A DNA stretch of 64,000 bases, taken from assembly GCA_017302635.1 (NCBI GenBank), contig JAFLCX010000001.1, positions 682,001-746,000 on the forward strand, in the 5' to 3' direction. The first letter of the stretch is position 1; each line of letters opens with the position of its first letter. The position numbers and the translations under genes were made by a program. Source of the stretch: Hyphomicrobiales bacterium (lineage in GTDB: Bacteria; Pseudomonadota; Alphaproteobacteria; Rhizobiales; Beijerinckiaceae). Under the pieces are notes generated by a model that saw only the letters and a list, made by a program, of their open reading frames with translations, was not told the origin of the DNA and searched no databases. Positions 1 to 7,462 of the stretch are shown here, piece after piece.

Positions 1-468
1 TGGCTCGAAACCCGCGATCATCGGGCGCATGCCACCTTCAACCGCTTGGCGCGCGTCGTAGATGCAATCACCGGCTTCCGCGAGGGCCTGTGCTTCGGGA
101 TAAAAGGGTGCGATATCGTCGTAGGCAATCGGCCAGCGCGCACCCTCGATCCAATCCCGATTCTCGAAATCGATCGGATCGAAGGGCATGCAGCGCCCGC
201 CCCAGGTTGCGGAAGACCCTCCGAACTGGCGATGGCGGTATTCGGTCAGCGGCGAGTGCAAAGCCTCGTCAGCCACCTCGCCCGCGTAGAGCGCTTGCGA
301 TTTCTCGTCGTGATCGAGCGCCCCGCCTGCGAGCAGCACCACGTCGATCCCAGTGTTGATGAACTGCAAGGCCAGCGCAATGCCGGCTGGCCCCGCGCCG
401 ACGATGCAAAGCTGGCTGTTGAGCCGCGAGCCGCCGAGCCCCGACATCGTGGCGCAATCCTCGATCAT
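1..468 (-). CDS. GMC-type FAD-dependent oxidoreductase, N-terminal part (runs off left edge)
   Basis: Reading the minus strand from an ATG at 468 gives about 156 residues before the window ends. An FAD dinucleotide-binding motif, CIVGAGPAGIALAL, lies near residue 21. A second flavin-contact stretch, FGGSSATWGGRC, lies near residue 83 and is typical of glucose-methanol-choline oxidoreductases. The substrate cannot be told because the catalytic C-terminal half is missing. The start codon shares the four bases ATGA with the stop of the upstream glycosyltransferase, so the two genes are translationally coupled. That suggests a role in making or modifying a glycan or its carrier, which is inference. 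The true start could also be a few codons later (a second Met at residue 8). Confidence 0.75.
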   Translation of the reverse strand, partial: MIEDCATMSGLGGSRLNSQLCIVGAGPAGIALALQFINTGIDVVLLAGGALDHDEKSQALYAGEVADEALHSPLTEYRHRQFGGSSATWGGRCMPFDPIDFENRDWIEGARWPIAYDDIAPFYPEAQALAEAGDCIYDARQAVEGGMRPMIAGFEP

Positions 469-1598
469 GCAGCGGCCTTCGGCGCGGCCTCTGCCGTTGC
501 GAGGCGCATCGATGTGCCGAGTCTTCGCTCGTAGATCGCGAACAGGTTCAACAGAAAAACATCGAGGGCGAAGGTCTCACAGAACCGCGCGATACCATGA
601 TCGGAGAGGTCCTGGAGCTTGGCGGGATCGCGAAGCAGGCCGGCCATCGCATGGGCAAGTCCCGCGCGATCGCCCGGCTCGATCAGGATAACATCTCTTC
701 CATGCTCCAGCACCTCGGGTATGGCACCTACGGGCGTGCAGATCACGGGCGCACCGGCTCCGAGTGCTTCGAGGATCACCAAAGGCAGCCCCTCATGATA
801 AGACGGCAACACCATCATATCGACCTCGGCGAGCAACTCGCGCACCCCTTTCTGCTCCACCCAGCCGGTGAAATGCGTGCGTTGTGCGAGGCCCAAGGCA
901 TGAGCCTTCGCCGTGTAACCTTCAATATCGCCATTGCCGGCGATGATGGCCTGCCACGGAGGCGCTTCGGCAGGGATCGCCGCGAGAGCGTGCAGGAAGT
1001 CCGAGATGCCCTTGCGCTCGGTCAGCAGGCCAAGGAACAGGATTTTCCGCAGTGCGTTCGGGTCGTTCGAAAAGCGCCGCGGTGTCGGTTCCACCGGCAC
1101 GCCGTTGTAGAGGACGTCGATCTTGTCCGGATTGATTTTCAGCGCATCCACCAGCCAGTCGCGCCACAGGCGGCCCAGCACGATCACGGCATTGGATGCC
1201 AGAAATGGCAAGCGTATCGCCTGTTTCACGAGCCCGGATGCACCGGCATGGAGTTCAATCAGGGCGGCCGCGTGAAGGTGCAGCACGACGGGCACGAATG
1301 CGAGGCGCGCACCCAGAATCACAAGCCCCTTGCGCAAGGCGCTGCCCTTGTCCCCCAGATTGACATGAACGAACGCCACGCGCCCGAAAAGTCGGTTCCA
1401 CCAGATTGTCAGGATCGCGCGCAGCAGCAGCAGCACAGAGAAGGCCGCCCCCCGGTCGTCGCGGGTCACCAGCGGCTCGAAGCGATAGCGTCCCCCGGCA
1501 TCGCCTCCACTGGCCAGAATATAATCCTTCACGCGGCCCATGCCGCCACCGGCCGCACCGCTGGACGAGACGATGTAGATGATCTTGGGCTTACTCAT
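465..1598 (-). CDS. Glycosyltransferase family 4 (GT-B) protein
   Basis: The product is 377 residues, normal for a GT4 retaining glycosyltransferase that moves a sugar from a nucleotide-sugar donor to a growing glycan at the inner membrane. The N-terminal strand is followed by a glycine-rich loop (SSSGAAGGGMGR). The C-terminal donor domain carries LFLGLLTERKGI, then PSYHEGLPLVILEALGAGAPVI with the E-x7-E pattern of GT4 enzymes. The acceptor and the sugar are unknown. It is cotranscribed with the GMC oxidoreductase that starts inside its stop codon. A WecG/TagA-type transferase diverges from it across a 363 bp spacer. Confidence 0.85.
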   Translation of the reverse strand: MSKPKIIYIVSSSGAAGGGMGRVKDYILASGGDAGGRYRFEPLVTRDDRGAAFSVLLLLRAILTIWWNRLFGRVAFVHVNLGDKGSALRKGLVILGARLAFVPVVLHLHAAALIELHAGASGLVKQAIRLPFLASNAVIVLGRLWRDWLVDALKINPDKIDVLYNGVPVEPTPRRFSNDPNALRKILFLGLLTERKGISDFLHALAAIPAEAPPWQAIIAGNGDIEGYTAKAHALGLAQRTHFTGWVEQKGVRELLAEVDMMVLPSYHEGLPLVILEALGAGAPVICTPVGAIPEVLEHGRDVILIEPGDRAGLAHAMAGLLRDPAKLQDLSDHGIARFCETFALDVFLLNLFAIYERRLGTSMRLATAEAAPKAAA

Positions 1599-1961
1599 CG
1601 TGCGCCTGATGCTTCGCTGGGGCTCATGCGGCGTTTCTTGCGACCAGATATGAAAAATTTCATGCTCCAGACAGGGAATTCGCTCAAATTGCGCCGATCA
1701 TGATTGCGAAACCCTTGCACTTTCACCCGTAAAACGGAGCCGAAATCAGGAGAGGCGGAGGGGGCAGGACCGACCGCTATCAGGCAGGCCAGAATGCTCG
1801 TTGAACCAAAACGCCCGAAATCGGGCCGTTCAGGCGATCGAATCTTTACCAAAATGCCGGGGATTTTCTTTCAAATGCGCTTTATCGGCTATCGTTGAAA
1901 GCATGTGGAAACACTCTTCTCCCTAGCCTCCGGCCACATTTTTCAATCGAAGGCCTCGACC
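1599..1961. other. Intergenic spacer between divergent glycosyltransferase genes
   Basis: This 363 bp spacer must hold the promoters for the GT4 gene (minus) and the WecG/TagA gene (plus). I see a short palindrome, ATGAAAAATTTCAT, near 1648-1661 and a CCCGAAATCGGG palindrome near 1812-1823. Neither matches an operator I can name. No convincing small gene was found; the short ORFs here lack ribosome-binding sites. A GTG at 1905 in frame with the downstream gene would extend that gene by 19 codons. Confidence 0.5.
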
Positions 1962-2741
1962 ATGCACCCCATCACCCATCCGCCACTGGCTGAGATCGAC
2001 GGGCAGATGATCAACGTCGCAACACTCGCGCAAGCTGTGGACGCTGCGGTGGGGCGGGCTGAGGAAAAGCGTGGTTTCCGGCTTTTCACGCTCAATCTCG
2101 ATCATCTGGTCAAACGGCGGCATGACCGGGCTTTTAGCGAGGCCTACGGACAAGCCGATTTTGTCTCGGCTGATGGCGCGCCGGTGGCCGTGCTCGCCCG
2201 CCGTCAGGGCGCCGAGGTTGAACGCACCACAGGCGCTGACCTTGTCGAGCCTTTATGCCGGGAAGCGGCGAAACGGGATATTCCCATCGCCTTTTTCGGA
2301 TCGAACGCAGAAACACTGGAAAAGACCGCGCAATCATTGCGCCTGCGCATTCCCGGGTTGACCATCTGCCACCTCGAAGCGCCACCTTACGGGTTTGATC
2401 CGACTTCACCGGATGCGGAGGCAGCCGCCCGCCGCATCGCGGATTCAGGTGCACGGATCGTGCTGGTTGCGCTGGGCGCGCCCAAGCAGGAGCTTTTCGC
2501 CAGTCATGTGGCGCGGATTGCACCCGATCTCGGTTTTGTCTGCATCGGTGCCGCGCTCGATTTCATCGCGGGAACCCAGGCCCGTGCACCGCTCGTCTTT
2601 CAGAAAGCGGGGATCGAATGGGTGTGGCGGCTTGCGTCAAACCCGGTTCGCATGGCCCGACGCTACTGGCTCTGCGCACTGGTGCTGATCCGTATCGTGG
2701 CCGCCGGTGCCTATGGTCGTCATCCGATACTGCGAACCTGA
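1962..2741 (+). CDS. WecG/TagA/CpsF family glycosyltransferase (GT26)
   Basis: The product is 259 residues from the ATG at 1962. Family features are LFTLNLDHLVKRR, then SADGAPVAVLARRQG, then a Rossmann-like AFFGSNAETLEKTAQSLR and VALGAPKQELF, ending in GAALDFIAGT followed by a basic, aromatic tail. This family adds N-acetylmannosaminuronate or related sugars to lipid-linked acceptors during polysaccharide or teichoic-acid assembly. The exact sugar here is unknown. I prefer 1962 to the GTG at 1905 because homologues start just ahead of the conserved IDG motif and a GAAGG precedes it. A GINT1-like gene lies 150 bp downstream in the same direction. Confidence 0.82.
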   Translation: MHPITHPPLAEIDGQMINVATLAQAVDAAVGRAEEKRGFRLFTLNLDHLVKRRHDRAFSEAYGQADFVSADGAPVAVLARRQGAEVERTTGADLVEPLCREAAKRDIPIAFFGSNAETLEKTAQSLRLRIPGLTICHLEAPPYGFDPTSPDAEAAARRIADSGARIVLVALGAPKQELFASHVARIAPDLGFVCIGAALDFIAGTQARAPLVFQKAGIEWVWRLASNPVRMARRYWLCALVLIRIVAAGAYGRHPILRT

Positions 2742-2892
2742 CCTGGATTTCCCTCCGACGATGGATCCGGAATGGCGGCCGAGCATGAATGGCGCGTCAA
2801 ACAGGTGTTTACCGGAATGCTTCATGATCGGTGATGTGGCTTCGAGGGCCCGTCCTTCCAGCAATCCCCCTCCATGAAACAAGACAAATCGG

Positions 2893-4374
2893 TTGCAGAA
2901 GCTTTCCAGAACACTTCCGCGCATCCAGCTGATCATTGCCGAACCTGATTGCCGGTTCTGGCTTGGCGCGCTCATCCGCGCCCTTGAAGCGGCCGGCTAC
3001 AGCGTCGGCATGGAGATCGAGCGGCAGAGCGTCCTCCGGTCATCCGCGCTCGAACATGCGGCGGGCCTCGAGGCAAAACTCTATCGCCTTGCTGGAAATC
3101 TCTGGGATTCAATGACTCCCGAACAACGGCTGCCTCCACTGCCACCTGGCGAAAGCCCTTCCCGTATCGCATTATCCGTCACCAGCGCGACGGCTGACCT
3201 CTCGATCCATCTCGATTCCGAGCAGGGCGTCGCGGCTCTGGGAACGCGCCTCATCAATGGTCATGTACCTCTGGTCGAGATCATCGACAGCGAAGGACGC
3301 ATCCGGGCATCCGGGTTGCCAGCCATCGAGGAACCACAGATCTTCGGACGCGCGCTCGAAACTATGGCGCGGCGGATCGCCACATTCATGATCATGGCGC
3401 TCGACGGACAGAGCCGCGAGAATGTTGGCCCGCAGGACATGCGCGAGCCGCCGGCGGGGCTGAGCGCGCCGCATTTCCTCGCCCGCACTTTTGCGCGCAA
3501 GTTGATTGACCGCGCCGCAGGTGGCATGACCCGCAAGGATCACTGGCGTGTTGGCATCCGACCGACACGTGAACCATTCCAGTGGAGCGGAGACCGGAAT
3601 CTCGACGGTTTCATCTGGCTGCCGGACGATGGCGAGCGGTATTATGCGGATCCGGTGCTCTGGCACGAGCATGACGCGGATTTCCTGTTTCTCGAAGAGT
3701 TTCCCTACGCAACGGGGCGCGGACTCATCGCCTACACCGAACTCGACGAGCTGGGCCGAGCCAAATTCACGCCGCGCCCGATCATCGAGCGCCAAACGCA
3801 TCTTTCTTACCCCTTCCTGTTCCAACACGAGGGTGCCATCTACATGGCACCGGAAAACGCTGCGGAGAACCACCTGCCTCTCTACCGGGCGGTTTCCTTC
3901 CCCGACCGGTGGGAAGAGTGCGCGCCACTGGTGGCGGGCATCGGCCTGCATGATGCAACCCTGCTCGCGCATGAGGGTGCGTGGTGGCTGCTCGCGAACG
4001 AAGCCCGGGAGGGCGGCTCGAGTTGGGATTGCCTGTGCCTTTACACAGCACCAACCCCTTTGGGGCCCTTCAAGCCACACCCGGCAAACCCGGTGCTGGT
4101 CGATGCGCGTCTGGCGCGCTCGGCGGGGCCAATCATTCCAGTGGGGCATAAGCTGGTCCGCCCGGTCCAGAATTGCCTTGGGGGCTATGGCCGCTCTCTG
4201 CGCTTTACGGAAATCGAGACGCTGTCCGAGACCGGGTTCCGGCAGCGCGAGGCAGGACGAATCCTTCCACGCGCGGGGAGCCGGATCGGCGGCGTTCACA
4301 GCTATGGTCGCAACGCCCGATTCGAGGTGATCGATGCCCTGACGACGCGTCGATGGGCGCCGAAGCCGGGTTAG
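2893..4374 (+). CDS. GINT1 N-terminal-domain (glucosamine inositolphosphorylceramide transferase-like) protein
   Basis: The ORF encodes 493 residues from a TTG at 2893; the first internal Met is at residue 40, so an unusual start codon is likely. The N-terminal 100 residues resemble a nucleotide-binding or formyltransferase-like segment (IQLIIAEPDCRFW). From about residue 200 the sequence shows the beta-propeller pattern of the GINT1 N-terminal family: HWRVGIRP, YYADPVLW, HLSYPFLF, IYMAPEN, GLHDATLL and GAWWLLAN, ending in GGVHSYG. In plants this domain is fused to a GT64 transferase; here no GT64 part is present, so the activity is unknown. The polysaccharide context suggests glycan or glycolipid modification. 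Its TAG stop abuts the TAG of the convergent AbrB gene. Confidence 0.7.
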   Translation: MQKLSRTLPRIQLIIAEPDCRFWLGALIRALEAAGYSVGMEIERQSVLRSSALEHAAGLEAKLYRLAGNLWDSMTPEQRLPPLPPGESPSRIALSVTSATADLSIHLDSEQGVAALGTRLINGHVPLVEIIDSEGRIRASGLPAIEEPQIFGRALETMARRIATFMIMALDGQSRENVGPQDMREPPAGLSAPHFLARTFARKLIDRAAGGMTRKDHWRVGIRPTREPFQWSGDRNLDGFIWLPDDGERYYADPVLWHEHDADFLFLEEFPYATGRGLIAYTELDELGRAKFTPRPIIERQTHLSYPFLFQHEGAIYMAPENAAENHLPLYRAVSFPDRWEECAPLVAGIGLHDATLLAHEGAWWLLANEAREGGSSWDCLCLYTAPTPLGPFKPHPANPVLVDARLARSAGPIIPVGHKLVRPVQNCLGGYGRSLRFTEIETLSETGFRQREAGRILPRAGSRIGGVHSYGRNARFEVIDALTTRRWAPKPG

Positions 4375-5394
4375 CTATTTCACAAAACGCCGCGCGAGGA
4401 TTGGCAACGCAAAGGCAATGGACACAAAACGCGCGACGTGGTGGCTGGAGAGGTAAAGCGGGTCGAGCCCGAGCGCCATGCCCAGAACGATCATCGCTTC
4501 AAGCCCTCCCGGCGCGAAGGCGATCAGCGCTTCGGCAGGCGCTGCGCCTGCAAGAGTGATGGCGAGCCCCGCGCCAATTGCGGTCACGATCATCGTCGCG
4601 ATGAACGAAACAAAGGCGGGCAGAAACATGGCCCGGAGCGCGGCAAGGGTGATCCCCGCGATGCGGGTGCCAGCGAAAACGCCAATGAGAAACATCGCGA
4701 GATCGACTACAAATACAGGCGGAGCGCCGGGAATGGCGCCGGTCGCATGCGTGATGCCACCTGCGGCCATGCCGCCGAACATGAAAGGTGCCAGCACCTT
4801 CCAGCGCTCGAAGCTGAGCGCGACAACGAGGGCCAGCGCCATGACCAGCGCAAATCCGATGATCGAAATTTCCGCAGCCACCGGCGGGCGACCTGTTGCG
4901 ACAGAGGCTGTCACAAGGCTTGGCAGAATGGCAACCAGCACGAACATCCGGAAAGATTGCACCACGGCAACGCGCGACATATCGATGCCAGCCGCGGCTG
5001 TAGTCGCCAGCACGGCCGACATGGCACCCGGCAGAGAGCCAAACAGCGCGACATCGGCTGGCCACCGGAAGAACCGGGTCAGTACCGTCTGCCCAACCAG
5101 CGTGATGCCGATCACGGTGAGCACAAGCAGCAGCAGGGAAAGCGGGTAGCGCCCCATCGACTGGATCATCTCGGGCGTGATCGCCGAGCCCATGGCGACA
5201 CCGGCCAGCAGCAGACCAAGATCGCACAAGGGCCCCGGGATATCGACACGCGCGCCAAAAGCGATCAACGCCACCACGCCCACCATCGCACCGGAAAGCC
5301 ACGGCGCGGGCAGTGCAGCGACATGAAACAGCGCGGCTCCGGCCAAGCCGGCAGCGAAGGTCATGACTATCGTTTTCAACCGCTCGCGCGCCAT
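4375..5394 (-). CDS. AbrB-family (AbrB duplication) integral membrane protein
   Basis: The product is 339 residues and almost entirely hydrophobic, with about nine to ten predicted membrane segments. Two similar halves each contain a glycine/proline-rich stretch (AALFHVAALPAPWLSGAMVG and GLEAMIVLGMALGLDPLYLSSHHVARF). This is the family often annotated AbrB or ammonia-monooxygenase-like membrane protein; the transported substrate is not established. The start codon directly abuts the stop of the aminotransferase gene upstream (TAG then ATG), indicating one operon and possible translational coupling. A role in amino-acid or organic-acid transport linked to the aminotransferase is inference only. 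Confidence 0.8.
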   Translation of the reverse strand: MARERLKTIVMTFAAGLAGAALFHVAALPAPWLSGAMVGVVALIAFGARVDIPGPLCDLGLLLAGVAMGSAITPEMIQSMGRYPLSLLLLVLTVIGITLVGQTVLTRFFRWPADVALFGSLPGAMSAVLATTAAAGIDMSRVAVVQSFRMFVLVAILPSLVTASVATGRPPVAAEISIIGFALVMALALVVALSFERWKVLAPFMFGGMAAGGITHATGAIPGAPPVFVVDLAMFLIGVFAGTRIAGITLAALRAMFLPAFVSFIATMIVTAIGAGLAITLAGAAPAEALIAFAPGGLEAMIVLGMALGLDPLYLSSHHVARFVSIAFALPILARRFVK

Positions 5395-6570
5395 CTACCG
5401 CCGAGCCCGAATGGCGGCCACGAGGCGCTTCGCGGCCTCGGCGATATCAGCCGTCTTGCGCAGGTAACACAGGCGCAGGAACCCCTCCCCGCCACTGCCG
5501 AAGGCCGTACCCGGCGCAAGGCCGACATTGGCGTGATCGATGAGGTCGAAAGCAAGCTGGCGGGTATCGCTCGCCCCCTCTATGCCGAAAAACAGGTAGA
5601 AAGCGCCCGGCGGCGCGGCTGCGCGAATGCCGGGCTCCGTCGAGAAGGCGTGCATGAGGACATCGCGGTTCACGCGGGCCATGTCGCGTTGTTCGTCGAT
5701 GAAGCCATCGCCGTGCTCGAGCGCAGCAATACCCGCACGCTGCGCGAAAACCGGCGTGCCGGAACTCGAATACTGAATGAGGTTAATGATGGTCTGCGAG
5801 AGCGCCGGCGGCGCTTCAAGCCAGCCGATCCGCCAGCCGGTCATCGCCCAGTTTTTCGAGAAGGTCTGCACGAACATCACGCGATCATCGGCGCTCATGA
5901 CATCGCGGAATGAGGGTGCACGCGGAGCATCGAAGGAAAACTGGCCGTAGATTTCGTCCGCAATAATCCAGAGACCATGTCTGCGCGCGAGATCGAGCAT
6001 CGCGGCGAGTTCTTCCCGCGTGGCGGTCCAGCCGGTCGGATTGGCTGGCGAATTGATACACAGGGCACGCGTCCTGGGCGTGACGGCCGCTTCGAGATCG
6101 GCAAGATCAAGCTGCCAGCCATCATTGCCGAAACGCATCGTCACATCCCGTGTCGTCGCCCCCGCGACCGCGAGCGCACCGCGGAAATTCGGCCAGGCCG
6201 GGGTCGGAACAATCACCTCATCGCCAGAACCGGCAACGAGCCTCACCGCGATCTGAAGCGCGTGCATGCCGCCATTCGTGACAAAAATCCGGTCTGGCAA
6301 AACCGAGGTGTCATAGAGCCGCGACAGATAAGCCGCGATCGCTTCGCGCAGCGGCGGAATGCCTGCCTGATAGGTGTAGAAGGTCTCGCCCTGCTCAAGC
6401 GAAAGCGTTGCAGCTTTCCGGATGAAATCGGGCGTTGCCCGATCGCCCTCGCCCACCCAGAGCGGAAGCAACCCAGCCCGCGTGCGACCATAATCGAAAA
6501 CTTCGACAATGCCGCTGGAAGGAGCGGCAAGGGCTTCAGGGCGCAGGTCTTTCAGGAACGACGATATCAT
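5395..6570 (-). CDS. Pyridoxal-phosphate aminotransferase, class I/II
   Basis: The chosen ATG at 6570 gives 391 residues, typical of fold-type I aminotransferases. Visible landmarks are YTYQAGIPPLREAIAAYLSR in the N-terminal domain, NSPANPTGWTATREEL (substrate/PLP loop), IIADEIYGQF (Asp that pairs with the pyridine nitrogen) and QTFSKNWAMTGWRIGW, where the Lys forms the Schiff base and the Arg binds the substrate carboxylate. The substrate cannot be assigned. An upstream in-frame ATG at 6672 would add 34 residues unlike the family's N-terminus, so I rejected it. The gene is followed immediately by the AbrB membrane protein. Confidence 0.88.
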   Translation of the reverse strand: MISSFLKDLRPEALAAPSSGIVEVFDYGRTRAGLLPLWVGEGDRATPDFIRKAATLSLEQGETFYTYQAGIPPLREAIAAYLSRLYDTSVLPDRIFVTNGGMHALQIAVRLVAGSGDEVIVPTPAWPNFRGALAVAGATTRDVTMRFGNDGWQLDLADLEAAVTPRTRALCINSPANPTGWTATREELAAMLDLARRHGLWIIADEIYGQFSFDAPRAPSFRDVMSADDRVMFVQTFSKNWAMTGWRIGWLEAPPALSQTIINLIQYSSSGTPVFAQRAGIAALEHGDGFIDEQRDMARVNRDVLMHAFSTEPGIRAAAPPGAFYLFFGIEGASDTRQLAFDLIDHANVGLAPGTAFGSGGEGFLRLCYLRKTADIAEAAKRLVAAIRARR

Positions 6571-6677
6571 CGGTTTGTCATGATCGAAAGACCGGACAAG
6601 AGCAACGTCAGACGACAGATGGGTTGATGAATAGACGTGATGGATGCCCGCCCGATCGCTGTGCACTCTCACGGATC

Positions 6678-6711
6678 AAAAAAATGGCCGGGGCGGAAAT
6701 CCGCACCGGCC
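6678..6711 (-). terminator. Rho-independent terminator after mscL
   Basis: On the minus strand a GC-rich hairpin (GGCCGGTGCGGA, loop TTT, then CCGCCCCGGCC) is followed by A and a run of seven T. It lies about 25 bp past the mscL stop and ahead of the aminotransferase start, so it should separate the two transcripts. Confidence 0.85.
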
Positions 6712-6735
6712 TTGATCTCTCCGCGGGGAGAGAAC

Positions 6736-7155
6736 TTATTTTTTCTTCAGGAGATCACGGATCTCGCCCAGAAGCACTTCCTGGGCCGGGGGAGCCGGCG
6801 GCGCGGCCGGAGCGGCTGCGGCATCAGCCTTCTTGAGATTGTTCATGGCCTTCACGACCATAAAAAGCACCCAGGCGATAATGATGAAATTGATCGAGAC
6901 GGTGATGAACTTGCCGTAAGCCAGAACGGCACCCTGCTTGGTGGCATCGGCGAGGTTGGTTGCCGTCACGCTCTTGGAGAGGCCAATGAAGTAGTTATCG
7001 AAGTTGAGGCCGCCCAGAACCGCTCCGATAACCGGCATGAAAATGTCACCCACCATGGAGTCGACGATTTTGCCGAATGCAGCACCGATGATGACACCGA
7101 TCGCGAGATCGACGACATTGCCTTTCAGCGCAAATTCCTTGAATTCTTTCAACAT
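6736..7155 (-). CDS. mscL: Large-conductance mechanosensitive channel MscL
   Basis: The product is 139 residues, the usual MscL length. The first transmembrane helix ([22 protein letters not shown]) carries the glycine/alanine-rich gate constriction, and the second ([21 protein letters not shown]) faces lipid. A charged C-terminal helix ([12 protein letters not shown]) follows an Ala/Pro-rich linker. The homopentamer opens under membrane tension to release solutes during hypo-osmotic shock. It is a single-gene unit with its own terminator; a divergent histidine kinase begins 307 bp away. Confidence 0.97.
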   Translation of the reverse strand: MLKEFKEFALKGNVVDLAIGVIIGAAFGKIVDSMVGDIFMPVIGAVLGGLNFDNYFIGLSKSVTATNLADATKQGAVLAYGKFITVSINFIIIAWVLFMVVKAMNNLKKADAAAAPAAPPAPPAQEVLLGEIRDLLKKK

Positions 7156-7462
7156 TGTAAGTCCCCTGCCTGTTGCGTTCCCAACGCCTGCGGCTTACCG
7201 GAATCTCAAGGCGATGCAGCTTGAGCCGAACTCCCTTTCCGGCCCAGCCGAGGCGCAAAGTCGTAATCCAAAAGTAGAAGAGGCTCAAGTCGCGATTTAA
7301 CCATCTGTTTACATTTGGGTTTCTCCAAATCCGGTTCGCCCGGGCCTTCCCTGTCCTGCCCTGCACCACATGCCGGTGCCAAGCAGCTCTTGTTTGGCGG
7401 CGAAGCGCAGGCAATCATAAGGCGAGAGGCCGAGGGGCCTATGACAAGGGGTTTCCGGGCAC
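7156..7462. other. Intergenic spacer between mscL and the hybrid kinase
   Basis: This 307 bp divergent spacer should contain both promoters. An AT-richer stretch around 7270-7325 is the most promoter-like part. AGGGG at about 7446-7450 is the likely ribosome-binding site of the kinase. I see no gene, RNA or clear operator. Confidence 0.4.

Noticed and set aside
1704..1898. Short plus-strand ORF upstream of the WecG/TagA gene
   Set aside because: No ribosome-binding site, no motif, and composition like non-coding spacer.
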